Source: Neoroseomonas marina | GTDB lineage: Bacteria > Pseudomonadota > Alphaproteobacteria > Acetobacterales > Acetobacteraceae | Reading direction: 5' to 3' | Assembly (NCBI RefSeq): GCF_012927745.1 | Contig: NZ_JABBKX010000004.1 | Span: 62,001-126,000 of the forward strand | DNA length: 64,000 nt | Part shown: one piece after another, positions 17,046 to 30,157 of the stretch | Layout of the letters: every line of letters begins with the position of its first letter | Position numbering within the stretch: position 1 is the stretch's first letter | Translations under genes and position numbers: made by a program | Notes under the pieces: generated by a model | Database searches by the model: none | The model's input: the letters and a program-made list of their open reading frames with translations, nothing else | Told to the model about the DNA's origin: nothing

Positions 17046-17348
17046 ATGACGAAGATCGCCATCCACGTCGAATTCCGCCCGAAGCCCGGCTGCCACGCCG
17101 CCTTCGACGCGCTGATCCGCGAACATGCGAAGCTGACCGTCGCCGAGGAACCCGGCTGCGAGCGCTTCGAGGTGCTCCAGCCGCTCCAGCAGGACGGCAC
17201 GCCGGATGAGGGCCGCATCATGCTGGTCGAGGTCTACACCGACCAGGCTGCTGTGAAGGCGCATGTCGCCAACCCGCGCATGCCCAAGGTGCGCGAGGCC
17301 TATACGCCGCTGATCGATGAACGCATCCTGACCATGTGCGCGCTGTAG
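17046..17348 (+). CDS. Putative quinol monooxygenase (ABM domain)
   Basis: 100 residues from the ATG at 17046, with AAGGAA upstream. The single antibiotic biosynthesis monooxygenase domain is recognised by the beta-strand start KIAIHVEFRPKPGCHAAFDAL, then EEPGCERFEVLQP and an aromatic VEVYTDQAAVKAH strand. Members such as YgiN oxidise quinols or polyketide-like aromatics without a cofactor, as dimers in the cytosol; many are of unknown function. It stands alone, 168 bases after dadA and convergent with the next gene, so context does not name a substrate. Confidence 0.85.
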   Translation: MTKIAIHVEFRPKPGCHAAFDALIREHAKLTVAEEPGCERFEVLQPLQQDGTPDEGRIMLVEVYTDQAAVKAHVANPRMPKVREAYTPLIDERILTMCAL

Positions 17349-17363
17349 GCCAGCCTCGCGGGG

Positions 17364-17963
17364 TCAGTCCTCGCGCGCGATGGTCGGCAGCCCGTGCCGC
17401 CAGCGGCAGCGGTCGAGGATGCGTCCGATGACCGCCTCGCGCTCCTCGGCCGTCATCGGGACGGAACGCCGCTCCTCCGTGTGCCACCATTCCGTGAGCG
17501 TGCGCAGGATGAGGCGCGGCGGGTCGCCGAAGGTGCAGATCACCGTCGCGAGGCGGCCGTCTTCGCGATAGGTGATCATCTCGCCGCGACGGTCGATCTC
17601 GAGCAGGAAGGCCGGCGGCACCGGTTCCTGCAGCGGAGCGGGCACCATCGCGGCGCGGATCGCGTCCATGCTTGGCTCCGCCGGCGGCGGGTCTGGCGGT
17701 TCGAGGACGAAGAAGCGCCGATCCGCATCGGTCCATTCGCCGGAGGTCAGCGAACTCTGCCGCGCGCGGAAGTCGAGGCCGTCGCCTGACGCTCGCGGCC
17801 GCGTCGAGACTTGCCGCGCGAGCATGAGGCAGGCGCCGATCGGCGGCGCGGGGAAGTCGTGCGTCACCTCCGTGACCGCGTTCCCGGCGGCGAGTTCGGC
17901 CTCCACCAGGGCGCGGAGCCCCTGCGGGAAGCGCTCGAACTCGGCCTGCCAGTCCGCGGCCAA
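17364..17963 (-). CDS. Hypothetical protein (199 aa)
   Basis: 199 residues, no family recognised. It has no signal peptide or membrane helix. The middle carries a proline-rich stretch (EPPDPPPAEP) and the second half has alternating strands (FLLEIDRRGEMITYREDGRLATVICTF, not all shown as one motif) followed by a helical C-terminus with paired tryptophans (TEWWHTEERR). Codon use looks like its neighbours. It follows the CoA-lyase gene by ten bases on the same strand and could be its last operon member. Nothing further can be claimed. Confidence 0.6.
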   Translation of the reverse strand: MAADWQAEFERFPQGLRALVEAELAAGNAVTEVTHDFPAPPIGACLMLARQVSTRPRASGDGLDFRARQSSLTSGEWTDADRRFFVLEPPDPPPAEPSMDAIRAAMVPAPLQEPVPPAFLLEIDRRGEMITYREDGRLATVICTFGDPPRLILRTLTEWWHTEERRSVPMTAEEREAVIGRILDRCRWRHGLPTIARED

Positions 17964-17973
17964 CGGGCGCCGG

Positions 17974-18843
17974 TCAGCGCGCGCGGGCGAGCAGCCGCCG
18001 CGCGCGCTCGACCACCGGCAGGTCGATCATTTGCCCTTCGAAGGCGACCGCGCCCTTGCCTTCGGCAAGCGCCGCATCGAAGGCTGCGATCAGGCGACGG
18101 GCGCGCTCCACCTCCGCCGGGGAGGGGCCGTATTCCTCGTTGATGATCGCGACCTGCGAGGGATGGATGCAGGCCTGGCAGGCGAAGCCGAGCGCGCGGG
18201 ACCGTCGCAGGGACAACCGATAACCCTCGAGGTCCGAGAAATCCGCGAAGGGGCCGACCGAACCCATCGGCTGGATGCCCGCCGCGCGCGCCGCCGCCAC
18301 GACCATCATGCCGAAGTGATACAGCATGTCCGCGCTCGGCACGGCGCCGAGTTCCGTCGACAGGTCCTCCGCGCCCACGCCGAGCGCAACGACGCGCCGG
18401 TCGGCTGTCGCGATGCCGCCGAGCAGCGGCAGCGCGTCCGGCGTCTCGACCACCGCGACGAAGCGGGTGTGGCCGGGCGACATGTCGAGCGCCGCCTCGC
18501 GCGCGGCGACGACCTCCGACAGCAGGCGGATGTGCTCCGGCCCCATGACCTTCGGCAGCATCAGCGTGCCGACCGCGGGCATCACCGCCGCGGCGATGTC
18601 CGGAACGGCCAGTTCGAGCGGGCGGTTGATGCGGACCGCAACCTCCGCGCCGGCCTGGCCGACGCTCGCGGCGGCCTTGGGCAAGGCGTCGCGCGCGGCC
18701 TGCTTCTCGCCGGGCGGGATGGAATCCTCGAGATCGAGGATCACCACATCGGCGCCGCGCGCATGCGCCTTGGCGACGAATTTCTCGCCGGTGGCGGGGA
18801 CGAACATCAGGGACCGCCAGGTCGCGGGGGCGGGGCGGGTCAT
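17974..18843 (-). CDS. HpcH/HpaI aldolase / citrate lyase beta-like CoA-ester lyase
   Basis: 289 residues from the ATG at 18843, whose ATGA overlaps the stop of the upstream hydratase gene. The TIM-barrel opens with WRSLMFVPATGEKFVAKA and VVILDLEDSIPPGEK, which carry the Mg-binding acidic residues, and continues with AVRINRP, MLPKVMGPEHI and FACQACIHPSQV. These are features of CitE-like, malyl-CoA and citramalyl-CoA lyases, which cleave a hydroxyacyl-CoA to a short acyl-CoA and an oxo-acid. Coupling to a mesaconyl/itaconyl-CoA hydratase-like gene makes citramalyl-CoA (to acetyl-CoA and pyruvate) the leading substrate guess. Confidence 0.88.
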   Translation of the reverse strand: MTRPAPATWRSLMFVPATGEKFVAKAHARGADVVILDLEDSIPPGEKQAARDALPKAAASVGQAGAEVAVRINRPLELAVPDIAAAVMPAVGTLMLPKVMGPEHIRLLSEVVAAREAALDMSPGHTRFVAVVETPDALPLLGGIATADRRVVALGVGAEDLSTELGAVPSADMLYHFGMMVVAAARAAGIQPMGSVGPFADFSDLEGYRLSLRRSRALGFACQACIHPSQVAIINEEYGPSPAEVERARRLIAAFDAALAEGKGAVAFEGQMIDLPVVERARRLLARAR

Positions 18844-19715
18844 GCCGCGAACTCCAGCTCCATCTTCGCGCAGAGATGACCGTCCTTGTCGGTCGCCCAG
18901 CACTCCATCCTCCCGTCCGCCGGCGCCGCGCCGCACAGCGTGACGGTGTCGCCGACCCAGAGCGGCCGCGCGAGCCGCGCGGTGAAGCCCTTGAGCCGCC
19001 CTGGCGCGCGCTTCAGCGCTGCATCGAGCATCAGCTGCATCGTCAGCCCGCCATTCTGGACCGTCGCCGGATAGCCTTCCTCGTCCCGCGCATAATCCGC
19101 GTCGTAGTGGATGCGGTGCGCGTTCCAGGTGACGGACGAATACCGGAACACCAGCGGGGAGGAGAGCAGCACCTTGTCCGCGTAGATGCCGTTCGTCGGC
19201 GCCGCGACGGGCGGCGTCTGCGGGCTCGCCTGGCCGGGCGGCGGCGCCTCGCGATACATGGCGTCGAATTCGTCGACGGCGATGACCTGGTCGGCGGTCT
19301 CGATGACGTGGCGCATGGTCAGGATCGCCATGCGCCCCGTGCGGCCGATCTTGGGCAGCACCTGCGCCACGATGGCGCGCTTGATCGCCGGCTGGCCGAT
19401 CCGCAGCGCACCGTCGATCGTCACGCGCCGCCCCGCGCCCATGCGCCGCGGCAGCGGGATCGGCGGCAGGAAGACGCCCTTGTTGGGGTGCCCGTCGGGG
19501 CCGATGTCGGACTGCTTCGCGATGTCGGGAAAGAACATCGTGAACCAGTGCGGCGGCAGTTCGTCGCCCTGCTTCAAGCTGGCCGGGTCGATGTCGAGCA
19601 TCCCCGCGATGCGGCGGGCGGAGGAGAGGCCGATCTCATCCTCCACGATGCGCTCGCGGCCCACCCAGTCCTGCAGGCCCGCGATCGCGGCCTCGAATTC
19701 GGCGTCTGTCGTCAT
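18840..19715 (-). CDS. FAS1-like/MaoC-type dehydratase (mesaconyl/itaconyl-CoA hydratase-like), second copy
   Basis: 291 residues. It shares with the 10.2-11.0 kb protein the signatures LQDWVGR, GPDGHPNKG..LPPIPLPRRM and NAHRIHYDADYARDEEGYP, so the two are paralogues. The first half is a FAS1-like dehydratase domain and the second a hotdog domain with the catalytic His/Asp region. It lies one base downstream of the serine hydrolase gene and overlaps the CoA-ester lyase by ATGA. Hydratase plus lyase is the core of itaconate/mesaconate catabolism. The matching CoA-transferase would have to come from elsewhere, perhaps the copies at 6.8-10.2 kb. Confidence 0.87.
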   Translation of the reverse strand: MTTDAEFEAAIAGLQDWVGRERIVEDEIGLSSARRIAGMLDIDPASLKQGDELPPHWFTMFFPDIAKQSDIGPDGHPNKGVFLPPIPLPRRMGAGRRVTIDGALRIGQPAIKRAIVAQVLPKIGRTGRMAILTMRHVIETADQVIAVDEFDAMYREAPPPGQASPQTPPVAAPTNGIYADKVLLSSPLVFRYSSVTWNAHRIHYDADYARDEEGYPATVQNGGLTMQLMLDAALKRAPGRLKGFTARLARPLWVGDTVTLCGAAPADGRMECWATDKDGHLCAKMELEFAA

Positions 19716-19716
19716 G

Positions 19717-20559
19717 TCAGTTCATCACATCCCAGCAAAGGCGCGTCAGCCGCCCGGCGGTGGCATAGGCTGCAGTGTAGCCGGGCAGCCCGTCCGGCAG
19801 GGTGTCCGGCACCCGGTCCGTGTAGACGGAGATGATGAAGCGCGGCGCGTCGTTCTTGTAGACGACGCCGGCATCCATGCGCCCGCGCGGCCCGCGGCCC
19901 GTCTTGTTCGCGACCTTCGCCTTCTGCGGCAGCAGGGACGGGATCAGGTTGCGCAGCCGCTGCCAGGACAGGATGTCGAGCGCCAGCCCGCACAATTCCG
20001 GCGTCGCGCCGAGGAAGGCCGCCGCCGGGGCATCCCGGGCACCCGCCACCATGCGATCCAGCAGCACGCCCTGGTCGCGCGCCGTGGTGCTCGCCACGGC
20101 CTCGACCGGGTGGTCCCAGGGCAGGCCCGGCGGGGGGAAGTTCACGCGATGCGTCGTGCCGGTCATGCCGATGCGCTTGCACCAGGCATTCAGTTCGTCC
20201 CGGTCCAGGCGTTCCAGCACGATCTGCGTGCAGACATTGTCGCTGGTGATGATCATGTTCACGAAGGCGTCGCGCAGCGGAATGACGCAGCCGGGCGTCA
20301 TGTACTGGTAGGTGCCGCTGTCCACGCCCTCCTGCAGGCGCTTCTCGATGGTGCAGGGCTCGTCGAGCCGCAGCTTGCCCTCATGAACCATGGACAGCGC
20401 GTGCATCAGGATCGAGGTCTTGCGCGTGCTGGCCGACGGCACGACGACGTCGCCGCCGCGATCGGCCTCCCATCCCGTCGCCAGGTCCTTCACGTACCAG
20501 GTCGTATCGAAGGGCTGCGCGTCGCAGACCGCGTTCATCCGCGCGACGAGATCCTGCAT
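19717..20559 (-). CDS. Serine hydrolase of class A beta-lactamase fold, predicted cytosolic
   Basis: 280 residues from the ATG at 20559, with a strong AGGAGGAA 7 bases upstream, so the start is secure and the protein has no signal peptide. The penicillin-recognising motifs are Ser44-x-x-Lys47 (SASTRK), SDN at 106-108 and KTG at 219-221. The omega-loop ExxLN (Glu166 in class A numbering) that deacylates beta-lactams is not seen; the only nearby glutamate is Glu153 in PVEAVASTTARD. Without export and without that residue, a classical resistance enzyme is unlikely. A cytosolic amidase, esterase or peptidase acting with the adjoining CoA-ester genes is more plausible. Substrate unknown. Confidence 0.82.
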   Translation of the reverse strand: MQDLVARMNAVCDAQPFDTTWYVKDLATGWEADRGGDVVVPSASTRKTSILMHALSMVHEGKLRLDEPCTIEKRLQEGVDSGTYQYMTPGCVIPLRDAFVNMIITSDNVCTQIVLERLDRDELNAWCKRIGMTGTTHRVNFPPPGLPWDHPVEAVASTTARDQGVLLDRMVAGARDAPAAAFLGATPELCGLALDILSWQRLRNLIPSLLPQKAKVANKTGRGPRGRMDAGVVYKNDAPRFIISVYTDRVPDTLPDGLPGYTAAYATAGRLTRLCWDVMN

Positions 20560-20660
20560 GTCCGTTCCTCCTGCCGGCGCGGAGGCTAGACCCGGTCCCG
20601 CCGCGTGGCCAGGGCAGGGACGGCGCGATAGGCTCGGCGCGACTCATCGGAGGAACCCCC

Positions 20661-21596
20661 ATGCGAACGGACATCAAGCGCGTCGCGGTGATCGGCGCGG
20701 GAACGATCGGCGCTTCCTGGGCCGCCTATTTCCTCAGCCGCGGGCTGGCCGTGAGCGCCAGCGACCCATCCCCCGGCGCGCCCGACCTGCTGCGGCGGAT
20801 GATCGCCGATGCCTGGCCGATCCTGATGCAACTCGGCGGCAAGCCGGATGCGGACCCCACTGCCTGGACCTTCGACGCCGATCCGGCGAAGGCCGCCGCG
20901 GGCTGCGACTTCGTGCAGGAAAGCGCGCCGGAGCGGCTCGAGATCAAGCAGGACCTGCTTGCCCGCATCGATGGCGCGCTGCCGGCGGATGTGGTGATCG
21001 CCTCCTCGACCTCCGGCCTGCTGGCGAGCCGCCTGTCGGAACGCTGCGCCCATCCGGAACGCGTCGTCATCGGCCACCCCTTCAACCCGCCACACCTGAT
21101 CCCGCTGGTCGAGGTCGTCGGCGGCGCCAAGGGCAGCCCGGAGGCCGTGCAGGCCGCCATGCGGTTCTATCGCGCCATCGGCAAACACCCGATCGAGATT
21201 CGCAAGGAAGTACCGGGCCATCTCGCCAACCGCCTGCAGGCGGCGATCTGGCGCGAGGCGGTGCATCTCGTCGCCGAGGGCGTCGCCACCGTCGCCGATG
21301 TCGATGCCGCGATCAGCGAGGGCCCCGGCCTGCGCTGGGCGCTGATGGGCCCGCACACCACCTTTCACCTGGCCGGCGGGGAAGGGGGCATCGAGCATTT
21401 CCTCCATCACCTGATGCCGGCCGTCACCTCCTGGTGGAAGGACCTCGGCGAGCCGGACATCGACGCCGAGGTCCAGCGCATGCTGGTCGAAGGCGTCGCG
21501 GACGCGACCGGTGGCGCGACGACCACGGACCTTGCGCGCCGTCGCGACGCCGCGTTGGTCCGCCTGCTCAGCGCGCGGCGCGGCGAGGAGGCATGA
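20661..21596 (+). CDS. 3-hydroxyacyl-CoA dehydrogenase NAD-binding family (carnitine dehydrogenase/lambda-crystallin-like)
   Basis: 311 residues from the ATG at 20661, with GGAGGAA upstream. The Rossmann start VAVIGAGTIGASWAAYFL, the VIASSTSGLLAS loop carrying the catalytic serine, and IGHPFNPPHLIPLVEVV carrying the catalytic histidine are textbook for this family. The C-terminal helical domain (GLRWALMGPHTTFHLAGG) is closest to L-carnitine dehydrogenase and lambda-crystallin (L-gulonate dehydrogenase) proteins. It oxidises a 3-hydroxy acid or 3-hydroxyacyl-CoA with NAD. It overlaps the following binding-protein gene by ATGA, so the two are co-translated. Confidence 0.88.
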   Translation: MRTDIKRVAVIGAGTIGASWAAYFLSRGLAVSASDPSPGAPDLLRRMIADAWPILMQLGGKPDADPTAWTFDADPAKAAAGCDFVQESAPERLEIKQDLLARIDGALPADVVIASSTSGLLASRLSERCAHPERVVIGHPFNPPHLIPLVEVVGGAKGSPEAVQAAMRFYRAIGKHPIEIRKEVPGHLANRLQAAIWREAVHLVAEGVATVADVDAAISEGPGLRWALMGPHTTFHLAGGEGGIEHFLHHLMPAVTSWWKDLGEPDIDAEVQRMLVEGVADATGGATTTDLARRRDAALVRLLSARRGEEA

Positions 21597-22432
21597 AGCG
21601 CAGCGCCTCCCTGCCGATGTACAACCTCGCCGGGTTGCGCCCGGCGAATGCGGCCTTCTGGGCGGCGGTCGCGGAGGCATTGCGGGCGCGCGGCATCGGG
21701 GAGTTGCCCGAAGCGCCTGACTTCGAACGCCCCGCGGTGCCCGACCGGATCGGGCCGGAGGTGCTCTTCACCCAGACCTGCGGCTTTCCGCTCGGCACCA
21801 TCTATCGTGGCCAGCATGCGCTGCTCGGCGTGCCGGACTATGAGCAGCCGGGGGATGCGCGGGCGCAGGCCGCTGCGATGGGCATCGCCGGGCCGGTGCA
21901 CTGCGCCTTCATCCTGGTGCGCGACGACGATCCGGCGCGGAGCCTCGAGGACCTTCGCGGCCGCGTCTTCGCCTGCAACAGCCAGCATTCCAATTCGGGG
22001 ATGAACCTGCCACGCCGGACGCTAGCGCCGCTCGCCGGCGGACGGCCCTTCTTCGCGCGGGTGGTTGAGACGGGCACGCATCCGGCCAGCATGGCCCTGG
22101 TGCAGTCCGGCGGCGCGGACGCGGCCTCGATCGACAACATGACCTACTCCTTCCACGCCGATGTCCGGCCGGAGGCGGTCGCCGGGCTGCGCGTCCTGGC
22201 CGAGACGGTGCCAAGCCCCGCCATCCCCTTCGTGACCTCGGCGGCGACCGATACGGCGACGCAGTCTGCGCTGCGGGAAGCGTTGCACGAGGTTTCCGTC
22301 GCCCCGCGCCATGCCGCGCTCCGCCACACGCTGCGCCTGCGCGCGATCGTCCCGCCGGAAGGGTCCGACTACGCCATCCTCGCCCGCTACGAGGCCGAGG
22401 CCGCGGCGATGGGCTATCCGCGCCTCGTCTAA
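21593..22432 (+). CDS. PhnD/SsuA-like substrate-binding protein without signal peptide
   Basis: 279 residues from the ATG at 21593 overlapping the dehydrogenase stop (ATGA). The fold is recognised by the N-terminal SLPMYNLAGLRPANAAFWAA, LFTQTCGFPL, the CNSQHSNSGMNLPR loop, QSGGADAASIDNMTY and the ARYEAEAAAMGYPRLV tail. These match the phosphate/phosphite/phosphonate ABC binding-protein family (PF12974 type). No hydrophobic leader is present, and the coupled start leaves no room for one. It may therefore be a cytosolic binding or sensor protein. No transporter genes are adjacent. Confidence 0.8.
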   Translation: MKRSASLPMYNLAGLRPANAAFWAAVAEALRARGIGELPEAPDFERPAVPDRIGPEVLFTQTCGFPLGTIYRGQHALLGVPDYEQPGDARAQAAAMGIAGPVHCAFILVRDDDPARSLEDLRGRVFACNSQHSNSGMNLPRRTLAPLAGGRPFFARVVETGTHPASMALVQSGGADAASIDNMTYSFHADVRPEAVAGLRVLAETVPSPAIPFVTSAATDTATQSALREALHEVSVAPRHAALRHTLRLRAIVPPEGSDYAILARYEAEAAAMGYPRLV

Positions 22433-22443
22433 CGGCGGCGCGC

Positions 22444-23382
22444 CTAGTCGCCCGTCAGCACCCCGGTCACCGCCCGGCTGCCGTAGTAGCGCATGGCGCC
22501 GGGATGCCAGGGCAGGACCGTGTTGCGCACGAAGTTGCCGGGCACCGTCGCCGCGGCGGCGGGGTGCGCCTCCATCATCTCGGCGTGGAATTCGAAGACG
22601 TCGCGGACGATCTCGAAGGCCAGGCTCGGCACCATGTCCTGGCGCGCGATGGCGATGTTGAACAGACCGACCGTCTCATAGGACGTCATCAGCGAGGGAT
22701 AGGTCCCGGCGGGGATGCTGGACGCGGAGAGCTCTGGCGCCACCAGCCGGATGCGCGCCACCTGGTCGCGCGTGATCGGGATGTAGCGGATGGCGCGCCG
22801 CGCTTCGAGGTCCGCGATGGCCGGGAAGGGCACGCCGGCGGCGACCGCGATGGCGTCGATCTCGCCAACCCGGAAGCGGGCCGCCAGGTCCGCCCAGGAC
22901 CCGTTGGCCGGCCGGATCTCCGCCCCGAGCGCGGAGAGCATGCGCGGCACATAGTCCGCGCCGGTGCCACCCGCCGGGCCGACCGCAACCGTCTTGCCCG
23001 CGAGGTCCACGACGCTGCGGATCGGCGAATCTCGTCGCACGACGAAGTGGAACGGCGTGTCGTACATCGCGAACAGCGCGCGCGCCGCACCGCGCTCGGC
23101 GCGCGCCTCCATCACCGCGCCGGTCGTCACGAAGCCGATCTGGGCCTGGCCTTCCTCGACCAGGCGCAGGTTCTCGCCCGGGCCGCTGGTTTCGCGGATC
23201 GAGACCGCGATGGCGAGTTCGCGCGTCAGGATGCGCGCCAGCCCGACGCCGTAGGCGTGGTACGTGCCGCCAGGCGAGGCCGTGGCGATGACGATCGCGT
23301 TCGGCCAGCGCGGATCTGCGGCGGCGGCCGGCCGCGCCAGCGCCGCGACGCCGATCAGCCCGAGGTGACGACGCCGGATCAC
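22444..23382 (-). CDS. TAXI-family TRAP transporter solute-binding protein
   Basis: 312 residues from a GTG at 23382. A short signal peptide (IRRRHLGLIGVAALARPAAA) precedes the TAXI-type mature domain: IVIATASPGGTYHAYGVGLARIL, QIGFVTTGAVMEA, GKTVAVGPAGGTGADYV and IARQDMVPSL. TAXI proteins bind organic acids or glutamate-like ligands in the periplasm and hand them to a fused TRAP membrane protein. None is adjacent; the upstream gene is instead a complete DctA-type symporter. The start codon lies ten bases after the dctA-like stop, so the two are probably co-transcribed. Confidence 0.88.
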   Translation of the reverse strand: MIRRRHLGLIGVAALARPAAAADPRWPNAIVIATASPGGTYHAYGVGLARILTRELAIAVSIRETSGPGENLRLVEEGQAQIGFVTTGAVMEARAERGAARALFAMYDTPFHFVVRRDSPIRSVVDLAGKTVAVGPAGGTGADYVPRMLSALGAEIRPANGSWADLAARFRVGEIDAIAVAAGVPFPAIADLEARRAIRYIPITRDQVARIRLVAPELSASSIPAGTYPSLMTSYETVGLFNIAIARQDMVPSLAFEIVRDVFEFHAEMMEAHPAAAATVPGNFVRNTVLPWHPGAMRYYGSRAVTGVLTGD

Positions 23383-23392
23383 CGCGCGGGCC

Positions 23393-24769
<1,377 letters not shown>

Positions 24770-24938
24770 CTCGGTCGGCTCCTGCGGGCGTGCGGGCTGC
24801 ATCGCGCCCGCCCCCCGGCATCGGTCGCGAAACCGTCCATCGCCCCAGGATGCCAGCACAGAAGCGGTCGGCGCGGGAAGCCGAACCTGCAGAGTCGTTG
24901 CCGGAATCCGATGCCGCGCCGCAGCAGCGGCGGCCGGG

Positions 24939-26645
24939 TCAGTGCCCGGCGCGCACCAGCCTGCCGGGCAGCGCGCCGGTTGCCGCACCATCGCGATAGG
25001 TGATGGCGCCGGCGACGATCGTCGCGTCGAAGCCGCGTGCGCGCTGCAGCAGCCGCCGCCCGCCCGCCGGCAGGTCGCTGACCATCCGTGGTGCTTCGAG
25101 GCCCAGCGCAGCGAGGTCGAAGACGTTCACGTCAGCCTTCATGCCCGGCCGCAGCACGCCGCGATCGGTCAGCCCCGCCGCGCGCGCGGTGTCCGAGGTC
25201 AGGCGCCGGACGATCTCCTCGACCGGGAACACCCGTTCCTTTGCGTCCCGCGCCCAATAGGTCAGCAGGAAGGTCGGGAAGGACCCGTCCGAGATGAAGC
25301 CGACATGCGCGCCGCCATCCGACAGCCCGGCGATGGCGTTCGGGTGCCTCAGGCACTCCGCGCTGGCCGACAGCGTGTAGTCGTGGAAGTTCGTCAGCGG
25401 CGCGAAGATGAAGTCGGCGCCGTCATGGGCCGTGAGGATATCGTAGGCGACCTCCTCGGCGCTGCGGCCTTCCCGTGCGGCGATGGCGGCGATCGAGGCC
25501 TCCTTCGGCGGCGCGTAGTCGGGGGGCGCGCCGAAGGGGAACATCCGTTCGAAGGATAGGCGGGTGATCAGCGGGAAGTTCGATCCCGTGATCCGATCCT
25601 CCGACAGGATCCGCGCCCGCACGGCGGGGTCGCGCATCGCCGCCGCGCGCTGCGCCGGCGGCAGGTGCGCGATCTCCTTGTAGGAGGCGCAGCCCGAGAA
25701 GGGGTTCTGGCTTCCCTGCAGCCCGAGCAGGATGCCGATCGGCCTTGGCGGAAAGACCGGGCGGATCGGCAGGCCCTGCGCTGCCGCCGCATCCGACATC
25801 GCCAGGAGTTCCTTCCACGCCTCGGTCCGGTCATGCCGCGCGGTGAGGGAGAACAGCACGCGCTGGCCCGTCGCCTCGACCACGCGCCGGACGATGCCGA
25901 ACTCCGTCGCCGGGTCAGGGGTGTTCCAGTCGGACACCAGTTCCAGAAGCCCGCCGCCGGCATCGCGCAGGCCCTCGGCGAGGCCCTTCAGCTCCTCCTC
26001 CTGCGCGCGCAGCGTCGGCGTCGGGTCGCCCTTCAGGGTCTTGTGGCTGATGGTCCGCGAGGTCGAGACGCCGAAGGCGCCGGCGCGCACCGCCTCGGCG
26101 GTGATCTCGCGCATCTTCGCGATGTCGGCCTGGTTCGCGTTCTCGAGGTTCAGGCCGCGCTCGCCCATCACATGCACGCGCACCGCGCCATGCGGCAGCA
26201 GGGCACAGATGTCGATGTCGCGCGGCTTCGCGTCCAGCGCGTCGAGGTATTCGGGGAAGGTCTCCCACCGCCAGTCCAGGCCCTCATGCAGGATGGGGCC
26301 GGGGATGTCCTCGACCCCTTCCATCAGCTCGATCAGCCGGTCGCGATCCCCGGCGCGGCAGGGGGCGAAGCCGACGCCGCAATTGCCCATCACCGCCGTG
26401 GTCACGCCATGCCAGGCCGAGGGCGCGAGGTGAGAATCCCAGACCGCCTGGCCGTCGTAATGGGTGTGGATGTCGACGAAGCCCGGGGTGACGCAGCGGC
26501 CGCGGGCATCGATCTCCTCGCGGCCCCGGGCGGCGACGCGGCCGACCTCGGTGATCCGGCCGCCCTCCATGGCAACATCCGCCTCGCGCGGGGGCGCGCC
26601 CGTCCCGTCGATCACGGTTCCGCCGCGGATCACCAGATCTGCCAT
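24939..26645 (-). CDS. N-acyl-D-amino-acid deacylase family amidohydrolase (D-aminoacylase)
   Basis: 568 residues. The N-terminal [13 protein letters not shown] strand and [11 protein letters not shown] (His60 and His62) are the amidohydrolase start. Cys89 in [11 protein letters not shown] corresponds to the metal-bridging cysteine that typifies D-aminoacylases. [11 protein letters not shown] near residue 440 supplies the catalytic aspartate, and the C-terminal beta-sandwich ends with [15 protein letters not shown]. The enzyme removes acyl groups from N-acyl-D-amino acids in the cytosol. Together with dadA (15.6 kb) this would allow use of D-amino acid derivatives. It is divergent from the DUF2126 gene; 169 bases separate it from dctA. 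Confidence 0.9.
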   Translation of the reverse strand: MADLVIRGGTVIDGTGAPPREADVAMEGGRITEVGRVAARGREEIDARGRCVTPGFVDIHTHYDGQAVWDSHLAPSAWHGVTTAVMGNCGVGFAPCRAGDRDRLIELMEGVEDIPGPILHEGLDWRWETFPEYLDALDAKPRDIDICALLPHGAVRVHVMGERGLNLENANQADIAKMREITAEAVRAGAFGVSTSRTISHKTLKGDPTPTLRAQEEELKGLAEGLRDAGGGLLELVSDWNTPDPATEFGIVRRVVEATGQRVLFSLTARHDRTEAWKELLAMSDAAAAQGLPIRPVFPPRPIGILLGLQGSQNPFSGCASYKEIAHLPPAQRAAAMRDPAVRARILSEDRITGSNFPLITRLSFERMFPFGAPPDYAPPKEASIAAIAAREGRSAEEVAYDILTAHDGADFIFAPLTNFHDYTLSASAECLRHPNAIAGLSDGGAHVGFISDGSFPTFLLTYWARDAKERVFPVEEIVRRLTSDTARAAGLTDRGVLRPGMKADVNVFDLAALGLEAPRMVSDLPAGGRRLLQRARGFDATIVAGAITYRDGAATGALPGRLVRAGH

Positions 26646-26782
26646 GGCTCGTTCCCTTCCCGTTGCTCGTCAGCCTAGGCCCCGACGGGCGGAGGTCAAT
26701 CGCCCGCACAGGCCCGTGCAACTGCCGGTGGACCGCGGATTGCATCCATGGGAAAGCAGGACCCAATCGAGCAGGCTCGGAC

Positions 26783-30149
<3,367 letters not shown>

Positions 30150-30157
<8 letters not shown>

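Noticed and set aside
19717-20559. Annotation as an antibiotic-resistance beta-lactamase.
   Set aside because: There is no signal peptide and no ExxLN glutamate, and the neighbours are acyl-CoA enzymes.
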